The notes: a model not told the origin generated them from the letters alone. A stretch of 36,434 nucleotides of DNA from Chitinophaga eiseniae (GCF_012641265.1 NZ_JABAHZ010000015.1:1-36434), one strand, 5' to 3'. Numbered from the stretch's first letter, positions 7,581 to 15,741 are shown. Made by a program: numbers and translations.

Positions 7581-8843
7581 ATGGGAATGGTAGCAATAGG
7601 CATTTATAATGCCGGACTTCAATTATATAGAGCCGGCGTACAGCTGGCAGCTATGGCTGGCAAAACAAAGGCGCAGCGCTGGCTCAATGGCCGGCAACAC
7701 TGGCAATCCCGTATGCGCCAGGAGATAGCCGGCCCCATTGTCTGGATTCATGCCGCCTCCCTGGGTGAATTCGAGCAGGGTAGACCCGTTTTGGAGGCCA
7801 TCCGTACTACTTATCCCTCCTATAAAATTTTATTAACTTTTTTTTCGCCCTCCGGTTACGAGGTAAGGAAAAATTACAAAGGAGCCGATTTTATTTATTA
7901 CCTGCCCCTCGATACCCGGCGCAATGCCCGGGAACTGTTGGATATTGCACAGCCCGCATTGGCCATCTTCATCAAATATGAATTCTGGTACCATTATCTC
8001 ACAGAACTCTATACACGTAAGATTCCTACTTTGTTGGTATCCGGCATTTTCCGCAAAGAGCAGGTCTTCTTTAAAGGCCATGGAGCTATGTTCCGTCAGC
8101 TATTACAACAACTGACGCATATTTTCGTTCAAAACGAAGCCTCTCTCCGGCTATTACAAGGGATCGGGTTACGAAATGCCAGCGTCAGCGGCGATACCCG
8201 CTTTGACCGGGTATCGGCTTTATTACAGGAACATACCGACCTGCCTGAAATATCGTCCTTCATTGGCGGCTGCCAGGTAATCGTAGCCGGCAGCACCTGG
8301 CCCGAAGATGAGAAACTGCTGAGCGAATGGTGGCAACAGGAAAGCCGGCCCGGGCTAAAGCTGGTTATCGCTCCCCATGAAATTCAGGAGTCACATATAC
8401 AGGACATCCTTACCCTGTTTCCTGCTGCCCGGCGGTTTTCTGCTCTCAAAACAGATCAAACAGCTAATGGCCAGGTCCTGATTATCGATAATATCGGAAT
8501 GCTTACTACGCTGTACCGCTACGCTACCATCGCATATGTGGGAGGAGGATTCGGGAAGGATGGGATCCATAATCTACTGGAACCAGCCGTGTACAGTAAA
8601 CCTGTTGTTATTGGTCCGGAGTACAGTAAGTACTTCGAAGCTGTGGAACTGGTGGCCGCAGGGGGGGCATTGGTGATCACAAATGCCGCACAACTGCATA
8701 CCTGCGTACAACAATTATTACAGCCAGGGGAAATATACCCCCGCATTGCCGCGATTGCCGGAAATTACGTAGCCGCCAATACCGGGGCTACCCGGAAAGT
8801 ATTGGATTATATTCAGGAAAATCGTTTCCTGAGCAGGGAATAG
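7581..8843 (+). CDS. waaA: 3-deoxy-D-manno-octulosonic acid (Kdo) transferase
   Basis: Inner-membrane-associated GT-B glycosyltransferase that moves Kdo from CMP-Kdo to the lipid A precursor. The 420-residue protein has WIHAASLGEFEQG at about 55-67 with the catalytic Glu63, TFFSPSGYE, GDTRFDR, VAGSTWPEDE, and the CMP-binding GGGFGKDGIHNLLEP with a nearby GPEYSKY segment. The hydrophobic N-terminus fits membrane association. Start ATG 7581 follows a clear promoter box; MVAIG two codons later is an alternative. Its last 31 bases overlap, tail to tail, the 3' end of the gene at 8813-9685. It faces away from the sugar operon, consistent with a shared envelope role. Confidence 0.95.
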   Translation: MGMVAIGIYNAGLQLYRAGVQLAAMAGKTKAQRWLNGRQHWQSRMRQEIAGPIVWIHAASLGEFEQGRPVLEAIRTTYPSYKILLTFFSPSGYEVRKNYKGADFIYYLPLDTRRNARELLDIAQPALAIFIKYEFWYHYLTELYTRKIPTLLVSGIFRKEQVFFKGHGAMFRQLLQQLTHIFVQNEASLRLLQGIGLRNASVSGDTRFDRVSALLQEHTDLPEISSFIGGCQVIVAGSTWPEDEKLLSEWWQQESRPGLKLVIAPHEIQESHIQDILTLFPAARRFSALKTDQTANGQVLIIDNIGMLTTLYRYATIAYVGGGFGKDGIHNLLEPAVYSKPVVIGPEYSKYFEAVELVAAGGALVITNAAQLHTCVQQLLQPGEIYPRIAAIAGNYVAANTGATRKVLDYIQENRFLSRE

Positions 8844-9685
8844 AACTGTTGCACCAGGTGGTGGTCGTCTTCCCAGCCCTGGATAATTTTTATTTCACGC
8901 TGGAGCCAGTAATCAGCCTCCTGCAGACTACCGCATTCATTGATGGTTTTAATAGAACGCTCATACAAATCGCTGTCGCCACGGAAAAGCTCCTGAATAA
9001 ACTGGTATTTGTCGTTGATGCCAATGGCATGACGCAGGTCGTGTATGGGCATATCGCCCAATTTTTGGGCTACTTCCACCTTTTGTTGACGCAGGCGGTC
9101 GTTTAGGGATAACCCGTTTACAGGTTCTTGCGCCTTATTTTCCCGGGATGTGGCCGGAACAGGGACATGTGCAGCTATTTCATCGAAAAGTGTGGCTGGT
9201 TTAGGCTTTTCCGGCACTGGTATATGCGCCACAGGGGCTGGGGCCGGCTGGGGAATCACGGCCGGTTCAGGTGCCGCTATGGGCGCAGGCGCCTGGGCAG
9301 TGGCTGCCCGGCTGTTGATATCTTCAACGGGGGCAATATGATTGAATGTAGGGACATCATGCAACCGCGCCGCCCGACTGTTGATATCTTCTGCTTCGGA
9401 CGATATTTCGGGAACGGTCACTACCTCCAAGGATTTATTTGATGGTAATGTTGTAGTTTGCGCCGCAGTTGGCTCAGCCACCGGAATGGCAACGGGTTGT
9501 TGCACCGGCATAATTACCGCAATGGTATTACGCTGGGACGATTGTACCTGTTGCTGATGTTGCAGGGTACGTACATGTAACACTTCGGCCTGCAGCAATT
9601 GTACATAGTACGAAATAGCGGACAGGTCGGCGCCAGAATTTTTCAATTCCTGTAGTTTCTCAATTAATGCATTAATTTTTTCCAT
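8813..9685 (-). CDS. Conserved-looking protein of unknown function with a Pro/Ala linker
   Basis: I do not recognise a named family. The 290-residue protein has three parts: an N-terminal helical, probably coiled-coil segment (1-50), a long low-complexity linker rich in Pro, Ala and Val (about 55-185), and a compact C-terminal helical domain (about 192-290) with LRHAIGINDKYQFIQELF and ending in an arginine-rich tail. Similar DLRxAIGINDKF-type C-termini occur in uncharacterised Bacteroidota proteins as far as I recall. The linker holds a repeated octapeptide EDINSRAA at 99-106 and 121-128. No signal peptide or membrane segment is seen, so it is probably cytoplasmic. Its 3' end overlaps waaA by 31 bases on the opposite strand. 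Confidence 0.85.
   Translation of the reverse strand: MEKINALIEKLQELKNSGADLSAISYYVQLLQAEVLHVRTLQHQQQVQSSQRNTIAVIMPVQQPVAIPVAEPTAAQTTTLPSNKSLEVVTVPEISSEAEDINSRAARLHDVPTFNHIAPVEDINSRAATAQAPAPIAAPEPAVIPQPAPAPVAHIPVPEKPKPATLFDEIAAHVPVPATSRENKAQEPVNGLSLNDRLRQQKVEVAQKLGDMPIHDLRHAIGINDKYQFIQELFRGDSDLYERSIKTINECGSLQEADYWLQREIKIIQGWEDDHHLVQQFYSLLRKRFS
9306..9391. repeat. In-frame direct repeat in the linker of the unknown protein
   Basis: Two 20-base copies (9306-9325 and 9372-9391) differ at one base and are 66 bases apart, exactly 22 codons. They encode the two EDINSRAA motifs on the minus strand. The near-identity at DNA level suggests a recent duplication or selection for the peptide. Confidence 0.8.
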
Positions 9686-9774
9686 GCCTTAATTGTTAAC
9701 GGGTGAGAGATGAAAATATTTTATTCTCATAAAATTAGAATATTTTAATTAATTAATAATCAAATTAGTATAAT

Positions 9775-10344
9775 ATGTTTATTGAACCTTCTCTTGCAGG
9801 AGGGCGGAGGGGCTGGATTGAAGTAATTTGCGGCTCCATGTTTTCGGGAAAAACCGAAGAACTGATCCGCCGCCTGAAACGTGTACATATCGCCAATTTA
9901 AAGGTGGAAATTTTCAAACCTGCGATAGATATCCGGTACGATCAAGGCGCCATTACTTCGCACGATGAAAACAAGATTGTTTCTACACCAATTGAAAATT
10001 CTCAGCAAATCCTGTTACTGGCCCAGGATGTAGATGTAGTGGGTATTGATGAGGCCCAGTTCTTCGACGATGAGCTTCCCAATGTATGTGATCAGCTGGC
10101 TCTCAGGGGAGTACGGGTAATTATAGCCGGGCTGGATATGGATTATACCGGTAAACCTTTCGGCCAGATGCCTTTCCTGTTGGCCAAAGCAGACTATATT
10201 ACCAAGCTGCACGCCATCTGTGTAAAATGTGGGCATATTGCCAATTATTCCTACCGGAAGTCTGCTTCCAAAGAAACATTACTGCTGGGAGAAAAAGACG
10301 TATATGAACCGCGGTGTCGGCATTGCTATTATGAAAATGTATAA
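9775..10344 (+). CDS. tdk: Thymidine kinase
   Basis: Type II thymidine kinase of the salvage pathway, phosphorylating thymidine with ATP. The 189-residue protein has the P-loop GSMFSGKT at 20-27, the catalytic Glu93 in IDEAQFF, the lasso region from about 150, and four zinc cysteines (C149, C152, C181, C184). The longer N-terminus, MFIEPSLAGGRRGWIEV, is normal for Bacteroidota members, which supports the ATG at 9775. The upstream spacer (9686-9774) is strongly A+T rich with short inverted repeats but no clean -7 box. Its stop codon lies inside the large palindrome at 10339-10401. Confidence 0.96.
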   Translation: MFIEPSLAGGRRGWIEVICGSMFSGKTEELIRRLKRVHIANLKVEIFKPAIDIRYDQGAITSHDENKIVSTPIENSQQILLLAQDVDVVGIDEAQFFDDELPNVCDQLALRGVRVIIAGLDMDYTGKPFGQMPFLLAKADYITKLHAICVKCGHIANYSYRKSASKETLLLGEKDVYEPRCRHCYYENV

Positions 10345-10401
10345 TGATTATAAAAGGAAAAGCCCACCACTGGTGGGCTTTTCCTTTTATAATCATTATA
10401 C
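10339..10401. terminator. Bidirectional terminator, 31-bp perfect palindrome
   Basis: Arms 10339-10369 and 10371-10401 are perfect reverse complements around one central base. The core is G+C rich (AGCCCACCA) and is flanked on each strand by a T-rich run (CTTTTCCTTTTAT), so it can stop transcription from tdk (+) and the GtrA-like gene (-). It includes the tdk stop codon (10342-10344) and ends two bases before the stop of the opposite gene. The stem is far longer than a usual intrinsic terminator. Confidence 0.85.
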
Positions 10402-10403
10402 CA

Positions 10404-10889
10404 TCAGGTATGTTGTTTTACCTTAAACGTAAATTTCTTCTGTGTCAGATAGCTGAAAATAACCACCAGCGCAGTGGTACATATTTTCCCCACGGTAGGG
10501 TAAAAATGCAGATGATCCACAAAAATCTTCATCAGCAGGTAATTCAGTAAAATACAGATCCCCACTAACACGAAGTACCGGAACAGCTGTACCCGGCCCC
10601 TTAGATTGGAGTCCGAGAAAACAACGTATTTGCTGAGCAGGAAGCCGGTAGGAAAGGTAACCGCCATAGACATGAATAAGGCGGCGATATGCGCGCTCAT
10701 ATTAAAAAATACCAGGTGCACCATTTGCTGATGCAGCACGAAATTGTAACACACGAAATACAGGAATATGTCCAGCACGGTATTTCCACCGCCACAGGCG
10801 AGGTACCGGAAGGTTTGCCAGGGCAACACCTTCGAAAAGGGCTGATAGAAGAACCTGAGTATCTGAAGTATGGCGTTTCGTAGCATCAT
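10404..10889 (-). CDS. GtrA-like membrane protein
   Basis: Small polytopic inner-membrane protein of the GtrA/DPMS-associated type, thought to help move polyprenyl-linked sugars or anchor glycosyltransferases in envelope glycan synthesis. The 161-residue product has about four hydrophobic helices, the characteristic first-helix segment FRYLACGGGNTVLD, and a basic C-terminus (SYLTQKKFTFKVK) shared with the family. The frame is open to 10952, but a promoter box (10901-10910) lies inside that extension, so ATG 10889 (or 10886) is chosen. No glycosyltransferase partner is adjacent. It converges on tdk and shares its terminator. Confidence 0.85.
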   Translation of the reverse strand: MMLRNAILQILRFFYQPFSKVLPWQTFRYLACGGGNTVLDIFLYFVCYNFVLHQQMVHLVFFNMSAHIAALFMSMAVTFPTGFLLSKYVVFSDSNLRGRVQLFRYFVLVGICILLNYLLMKIFVDHLHFYPTVGKICTTALVVIFSYLTQKKFTFKVKQHT

Positions 10890-10900
10890 AAAAATAGGCG

Positions 10901-10910
10901 CAAAGTTATA
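10901..10910 (-). promoter_or_regulatory. -7 promoter box of the GtrA-like gene
   Basis: Minus strand reads TATAACTTTG, containing TAACTTTG (TAnnTTTG), 11 bases from the chosen ATG. It places the transcript start very near the start codon and argues against the longer reading frame. Confidence 0.5.
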
Positions 10911-10962
10911 CGTTTTCCGGGTTTTCGGAAACACTTTAACGAAAGTTAACAACTGTACAGGG

Positions 10963-12453
10963 TTATCTTAACATATTCCTTTTTTTCCAGGGAGAAGAAA
11001 CGGAATGGGTGTTGATAGCTGCTTCCTGTAAAGTTATATTTTGTTGCTGCCATACATACGCAGCTAAAATAGCTGCCAGCTTATTGATATCGGCAGACTC
11101 CGCTTGTAATGCCTGTGGTGTGAAATATTTACCAATAAAATTGGTATCGAATTTTCCTTCAATAAATGCAGGTTGCTGTAATGCCCAATGACCAAAGGGA
11201 AGCGTGGTTTTAATCCCTTTTACCAGGTATTCTTCAATGGCTCGCAGCAAACGGTGCCTGGCTTCCTCCCGGTCGCTACCCCAGGCAATCAGCTTGGCAA
11301 TCATCGGGTCATAATAAATAGGAATATCCATTCCCTGTTCATATCCATCGTCTACTCTGATGCCATATCCCTGCGGACGGATGTAAGTTTCCAGTTTCCC
11401 CGTATCGGGCAAAAAGTTATTGGCCGGATCTTCTGCACAAATGCGCAATTCAATAGCGTGGCCGTTTATTTTAAGGCTTTCCTGAGTAAAGGAAAGTTTT
11501 TCCCCCCGGGCTATCTTAATCTGTTCTTTTACGAGATCCAATCCGGTGATCAGTTCTGTAACAGGGTGCTCTACCTGTAAACGGGTGTTCATTTCCAGGA
11601 AATAGAAATTGAGTTGCTCATCTACCAGGAATTCCACGGTACCTGCGCCATAATAGTTACAGGCCCGGGCTACATCTACAGCACATTGTCCCATGGCGGC
11701 GCGGATCGCCGGCGTAAGACAGGAAGACGGGGCTTCCTCGATCAATTTCTGGTGCCGGCGCTGGATAGAGCACTCCCTTTCAAATAGATATACGCAGTTG
11801 CCATGGCGATCCCCCAGCACCTGGATTTCAATATGACGAGGGGCGCCCACATATTTTTCAATGAATACCGCATCATCGCCAAAGGCGCTCAGGGCTTCAC
11901 TTTTAGCTAATCTTATCTGTTCTTCCAGTTCTTCCGGTGCATTCACCACCCGCATTCCTTTACCGCCACCGCCTGCAGAAGCCTTGATAAGTATAGGAAA
12001 ACCGGTCTTTTTCACCACTTCCCGGGCTTCTTCCACACTGCGCAAAGGGGTTTCTGTACCCGGTACCATCGGAACGCCAAATTTCTGGGCAGCCTGTTTG
12101 GCGGCCAGTTTACTCCCCATCACCTCTATAGAAGCGGCAGATGGCCCGATGAACGTAATACCGGCATCGGTTACCTGTTGCGCAAAACGGGCGTTTTCAC
12201 TTAAAAATCCATATCCCGGATGAATACCATCCACCTGCTTTTCTTTGGCTACTGCAATGATTTTTTCGCCCAGCAGATAAGATTGATTGGAAGGGGCAGG
12301 GCCAATGCAAACCGCTTCATCTGCATATTGTACAAACGGCATGGTGCGATCGGCTTCGGAATAAACCGCCACCGTTTTAATGCCCATTTCACGTGCCGAA
12401 CGCATAATGCGTAATGCTATTTCTCCCCGATTGGCAACCAGAATTTTATTCAT
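10963..12453 (-). CDS. accC: Biotin carboxylase (acyl-CoA carboxylase subunit)
   Basis: ATP-dependent carboxylation of the biotin prosthetic group on a carrier protein, first half-reaction of acetyl-CoA or another acyl-CoA carboxylase. The 496-residue protein has the N-terminal ANRGEIALRI, the ATP-grasp glycine loop GGGGKGMR at 161-168, ECSIQRRHQK near 227-236 and the catalytic EMNTRLQVEHP around 287-297. It is about 45 residues longer than the classical AccC because of a C-terminal tail after about residue 445, with no biotinyl lysine motif. No biotin carrier or carboxyltransferase gene is adjacent, so which acyl-CoA is the substrate is not settled. It reads away from ccmB. Confidence 0.93.
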   Translation of the reverse strand: MNKILVANRGEIALRIMRSAREMGIKTVAVYSEADRTMPFVQYADEAVCIGPAPSNQSYLLGEKIIAVAKEKQVDGIHPGYGFLSENARFAQQVTDAGITFIGPSAASIEVMGSKLAAKQAAQKFGVPMVPGTETPLRSVEEAREVVKKTGFPILIKASAGGGGKGMRVVNAPEELEEQIRLAKSEALSAFGDDAVFIEKYVGAPRHIEIQVLGDRHGNCVYLFERECSIQRRHQKLIEEAPSSCLTPAIRAAMGQCAVDVARACNYYGAGTVEFLVDEQLNFYFLEMNTRLQVEHPVTELITGLDLVKEQIKIARGEKLSFTQESLKINGHAIELRICAEDPANNFLPDTGKLETYIRPQGYGIRVDDGYEQGMDIPIYYDPMIAKLIAWGSDREEARHRLLRAIEEYLVKGIKTTLPFGHWALQQPAFIEGKFDTNFIGKYFTPQALQAESADINKLAAILAAYVWQQQNITLQEAAINTHSVSSPWKKRNMLR

Positions 12454-12491
12454 TACTCTTTTTTATGGAGGGGCTAATATACTTTTTTTAA

Positions 12492-12523
12492 AGCATAAAG
12501 GGAGAAGCATTATCCTTTATGCT
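12492..12523. promoter_or_regulatory. Inverted repeat in the accC/ccmB spacer
   Basis: A perfect 10-base inverted repeat (AGCATAAAGG at 12492-12501 and its complement at 12514-12523) lies directly upstream of the ccmB -7 box and between two divergent genes. It could be an operator or a chance A+T-rich structure. Confidence 0.3.
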
Positions 12524-12529
12524 TTATGC

Positions 12530-12537
12530 TATCTTTG
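12530..12537 (+). promoter_or_regulatory. -7 promoter box of ccmB
   Basis: TATCTTTG, an exact TAnnTTTG match, 10 bases upstream of the ATG at 12547. It overlaps an earlier in-frame ATG (12526), which excludes that as the start and implies a very short or absent 5' leader. Confidence 0.6.
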
Positions 12538-12546
12538 CGGCTGATC

Positions 12547-13215
12547 ATGAAAAAAGATAATCCTCTACGGCAAACATTGACCCTGGTAAAAAAAGACCTT
12601 ACGCTGGAATTGCGCCAGCAATATGCCTTTTATGGAGTACTGCTCTATATTGTGGCTACGGTTTTTGTTATCAACCTGATGATGGGAAGACCGGACGATA
12701 AGGTATGGAATGCCCTTTTCTGGGTAATACAGCTGTTTGTAGCGGTAAACGCGGTAGCCAAGAGCTTTATGCAGGAAAACCGGGGACGCCTGCTATATTT
12801 CTATTCTATCGTCAATTCCCGGGTGTTTATTGCGGCTAAATTAATTTACAATACCATACTCATGGCGCTGATGAGCATTATCGCCCTGATATGCGCCGTG
12901 GCTTTCCTGGGCAATCCTATTCTCCATCCGGCCTATTTTATTGGAATGGTATTACTGGGAGGCACCAGTTTATCCCTGCTGTTTACCATGCTGGCGGCTA
13001 TTGCAGCCCAGGCCAACCATAACGCCGCCCTGATGGCAGTGATGGGATTCCCGCTGATTATGCCGGTGCTGATGCTGCTGGCCAATATCTCCCTGTCGGC
13101 CTTTGTAACGGTATACCAGCCCGAACTGCCCAGGATGTTCCTCCTGCTGGGGGGAATGGATATCCTCGTAATTGCCCTGACAATGATACTTTTCCCGTTT
13201 CTGTGGAAAGACTGA
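12547..13215 (+). CDS. ccmB: Heme exporter protein CcmB
   Basis: Integral-membrane subunit of the CcmABC(D) ABC complex of cytochrome c maturation, which works with CcmC to load heme on CcmE. The 222-residue protein has about six hydrophobic helices and the family segment FQEN-like SFMQENRGRLLYFY near residues 76-89. The start at 12547 is set by the promoter box just upstream. No ccmA ATPase gene is in the window. It is followed by a 146-base spacer with a hairpin (13263-13300) and the ccmC promoter, so ccmB and ccmC may be separately controlled. Confidence 0.9.
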   Translation: MKKDNPLRQTLTLVKKDLTLELRQQYAFYGVLLYIVATVFVINLMMGRPDDKVWNALFWVIQLFVAVNAVAKSFMQENRGRLLYFYSIVNSRVFIAAKLIYNTILMALMSIIALICAVAFLGNPILHPAYFIGMVLLGGTSLSLLFTMLAAIAAQANHNAALMAVMGFPLIMPVLMLLANISLSAFVTVYQPELPRMFLLLGGMDILVIALTMILFPFLWKD

Positions 13216-13262
13216 TATTAGAAATATCAAAGAAAAGGCTCACTTCTGTAAACGATATTTAA

Positions 13263-13300
13263 CGGGGATTTGCTGCTGTTGGATAAACTTAAAATCCCCG
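13263..13300 (+). terminator. Terminator-like hairpin between ccmB and ccmC
   Basis: Perfect 9-base G+C-rich stem (CGGGGATTT at 13263-13271 with 13292-13300) and a 20-base loop. There is no T run after it, so it may be a weak terminator, a 3' end stabiliser or an RNA structure upstream of the ccmC promoter. Confidence 0.4.
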
Positions 13301-13306
13301 AAAAGC

Positions 13307-13337
13307 TTTGTGATTAGGTTTAAAACGTGTAGGTTTG
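13307..13337 (+). promoter_or_regulatory. Full Bacteroidota promoter of ccmC
   Basis: TTTG at 13307-13310, exactly 19 bases of spacer, then TAGGTTTG at 13330-13337. This matches both elements of the Bacteroidota consensus. The ATG follows 24 bases later at 13362. Confidence 0.75.
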
Positions 13338-13361
13338 CCAGCGGAATATAGCTATTAGAAA

Positions 13362-14024
13362 ATGGCCAAACACTGGTGGAAAGCATTAGCGATACTGCTT
13401 CTTTTATATGTAATTATCGCCGGGTTCACTGTTGAAATACCTATCATAGGAACCAACGGACAGTCATCCAGAGGATTGTTCTTTCATGTACCGATGTGGA
13501 TATGTATGTATACCATGTTCACGATCTCGATTGTCTACTCCCTCTTCTTTCTTTCCAAATACGACCTGAAAAAAGATGTGATCGCTGCCGCTGCTGCGGG
13601 AGTAGGCTCTTTCTTCGGCGTAATGGGATTTGCCACAGGTTCCCTCTGGGCTACCTATACCTGGGGAGGGACGCTCACCGATGACCCGAAGCAAATGTGT
13701 ACGGCCCTCGCGATATTGATTTACCTGGCCTACCTGGTATTGCGCCTGTCAATCCATGATCTCGACAAACGGGCACGTATATCCGCAGTTTATAACATTT
13801 TTGCTTATGCCCTGCTGATACCGCTCACCTATATCATTCCGCGTATGGTGGACTCCCTGCATCCGGGCAGCGCTACCACTCCTGGCTTCGCTTCCAAAGA
13901 TACCAGCGGCTCTATGAAACAGGTATTGTACCCCGCTTTCATCGGCTGGACCCTGCTGAGCGTGTGGATATTCAGCCTGGTAGTACGTTATAAGAAATTA
14001 CAGCTTAAAAATATTTTTAAATGA
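13362..14024 (+). CDS. ccmC: Cytochrome c biogenesis protein CcmC (CcsA-type)
   Basis: Inner-membrane heme-handling protein that presents heme to CcmE. The 220-residue protein has about six transmembrane helices and the two expected periplasmic heme-ligand histidines, His42 in FFHVP and His167 in SLHPGS. The tryptophan-rich WWD motif normally between them is poorly conserved: after GSLWATYTWGG (93-103) comes TLTDDPK rather than a WW-rich stretch. It overlaps the ccmD-like gene by four bases (ATGA), so they are coupled. The family call is firm; the weak WWD motif is an oddity that needs an alignment. Confidence 0.88.
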   Translation: MAKHWWKALAILLLLYVIIAGFTVEIPIIGTNGQSSRGLFFHVPMWICMYTMFTISIVYSLFFLSKYDLKKDVIAAAAAGVGSFFGVMGFATGSLWATYTWGGTLTDDPKQMCTALAILIYLAYLVLRLSIHDLDKRARISAVYNIFAYALLIPLTYIIPRMVDSLHPGSATTPGFASKDTSGSMKQVLYPAFIGWTLLSVWIFSLVVRYKKLQLKNIFK

Positions 14025-14260
14025 TCAACAAAGCGTTTTCATTTTGCCTGACCCTGGCCCTGCTATGCATATCGGTACTGGCAAATGCACAACAGCAGAA
14101 TACCGAGAAAGGACCCATCAACGAATTCTTCCGCAGCAATGACAAGATTTACGTGATTGTGGGCGTTTTAGTGATCATCTTCATTGGAATTGTGTTATTT
14201 CTTATCAGACTGGACAGAAAAATAGGTAAGCTGGAAGAAAAGGAAAGAAATAACCCCTGA
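14021..14260 (+). CDS. ccmD: CcmD-like small membrane protein
   Basis: 79 residues with an apparent N-terminal signal sequence ending in VLANAQ (about residue 23), a short periplasmic stretch, one transmembrane helix (about 43-63), and a charged cytoplasmic tail (DRKIGKLEEKE). Bacteroidota CcmD-family proteins have this plan and location. CcmD helps release holo-CcmE from the CcmABC complex. Its ATG overlaps the ccmC stop codon, which supports the role. The sequence alone is weakly diagnostic, so the call leans on context. Confidence 0.75.
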   Translation: MINKAFSFCLTLALLCISVLANAQQQNTEKGPINEFFRSNDKIYVIVGVLVIIFIGIVLFLIRLDRKIGKLEEKERNNP

Positions 14261-14298
14261 TAGCATAGAATCTAATCGTTATACCAAAACAATAATTT

Positions 14299-15717
14299 AT
14301 GTCGCAAGATCAGCATTATAGCTTTTTCCAAAGTGTGGAAAAGAGCTTCGACAAAGCAGCTGCGTTCACCAAATGGGACAAGGGTATCCTGGAGCAGATC
14401 AAAGCCTGCAACGCCGTTTACCAGATTAAGTTCCCGGTTCGGATAGGCGATACAGTACAGGTAATTGAAGCTTACCGTGTACAACATTCCCATCATAAAC
14501 TGCCTTGTAAAGGGGGGATTCGCTTCAGCGATGAAGTGAACCAGGACGAAGTGATGGCGCTGGCATCCCTGATGACCTACAAATGCGCTATTGTAAACGT
14601 ACCCTTTGGTGGAGCTAAAGGCGGTCTGAAAATTAATCCCCGCAATTATACTCCCTTCCAGCTGGAAGCAATTACCCGTCGCTATACAGCAGAACTGGTA
14701 AAGAAAAACTTTATTGGCCCCGGCACAGACGTTCCGGCTCCTGACTATGGTACTGGTGAAAGAGAAATGAGCTGGATCCTGGATACCTACATGAGTTTAC
14801 GCCCCGGTGAAATTGATGGTTATGGTTGTGTAACTGGTAAACCTGTATCCCAGGGCGGGGTACGCGGTCGTACCGAAGCTACCGGCTTAGGTGTATTCTA
14901 CGGTTTACGTGAGCTGTGCAACATCAAGGAAGATATGGACCGTTTGGGCCTGACTACCGGTATTGAAGGCAAACGTGTGATTGTTCAGGGGATGGGTAAC
15001 GTAGGTTACCATGCTGCCAAATACTTCCACGAAGCAGGTGCTAAGGTGGTATGTCTCATCGAGTGGGACGGCGCTATCTTCAATGAACAGGGAATGAATC
15101 CTGATGAAGTACTGATGCACAAGAAAGCTACCGGCTCTATTGTTAACTTCCCGGGTGCTACTAACCTGAATAAAAATACCGATGGCCTGGAGCTGGATTG
15201 CGAAATCCTGATTCCTGCGGCATTGGAAAACGTAATCGACAAACATAACGCGCCTAACGTTAAAGCCAAGATCATCGGGGAAGCTGCTAACGGTCCGTTA
15301 ACACCAGAAGCAGACGAAATCCTGAATAAGAAAGGCGTGATCGTGGTACCGGATATGTTCCTGAATGCCGGTGGGGTAACCGTTTCTTATTTCGAATGGT
15401 TGAAAAATCTCAGCCACGTACGTTATGGCCGTTTGGGCAAACGCTTCGATGAGAATATGAACATTCATATCCTGCAAACAATCGAAGACCTGACCGGTAA
15501 GCAAGTATCTGATAAAGAAAGAAAATTCATTGCTCATGGAGCCGATGAGGTAGACCTGGTGTATTCCGGCCTGGAAGAAACCATGCATGCCGCCCTCCAC
15601 GAAGTACGCGATGTAATGATGGCTAATCCACAGATACACGATATGCGTACGGCTGCTTATGTAGTAGCAATCAACAAAGTAGGCGCTGCTTACGAGCAAC
15701 TGGGTATTTTCCCTTGA
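14299..15717 (+). CDS. gdhA: Glu/Leu/Phe/Val dehydrogenase, probably glutamate dehydrogenase
   Basis: Cytoplasmic reversible oxidative deamination of glutamate to 2-oxoglutarate and ammonia. The 472-residue protein has the substrate-binding KGGIRF at 71-76, Lys95, the catalytic lysine 107 in PFGGAKGG, PAPDYGTGE, and the Rossmann motif GMGNVGYHAA. Length fits the GDH group rather than the shorter leucine dehydrogenases, so glutamate is the likely substrate; cofactor choice cannot be read with confidence. A strong terminator follows at 15742. It lies 38 bases after the ccmD-like gene with no clear promoter box between, so read-through from ccm is possible. Confidence 0.9.
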   Translation: MSQDQHYSFFQSVEKSFDKAAAFTKWDKGILEQIKACNAVYQIKFPVRIGDTVQVIEAYRVQHSHHKLPCKGGIRFSDEVNQDEVMALASLMTYKCAIVNVPFGGAKGGLKINPRNYTPFQLEAITRRYTAELVKKNFIGPGTDVPAPDYGTGEREMSWILDTYMSLRPGEIDGYGCVTGKPVSQGGVRGRTEATGLGVFYGLRELCNIKEDMDRLGLTTGIEGKRVIVQGMGNVGYHAAKYFHEAGAKVVCLIEWDGAIFNEQGMNPDEVLMHKKATGSIVNFPGATNLNKNTDGLELDCEILIPAALENVIDKHNAPNVKAKIIGEAANGPLTPEADEILNKKGVIVVPDMFLNAGGVTVSYFEWLKNLSHVRYGRLGKRFDENMNIHILQTIEDLTGKQVSDKERKFIAHGADEVDLVYSGLEETMHAALHEVRDVMMANPQIHDMRTAAYVVAINKVGAAYEQLGIFP

Positions 15718-15741
15718 TGCACGATGATAGATAAATTTTGT

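Noticed and set aside
15298..15699. A 133-codon open frame antisense to the glutamate dehydrogenase gene
   Set aside because: It lies wholly within a strongly conserved gene, has no recognisable domain and is explained by codon-usage bias of the opposite strand. The same applies to long antisense frames inside queA, prs and the E1 fusion gene.
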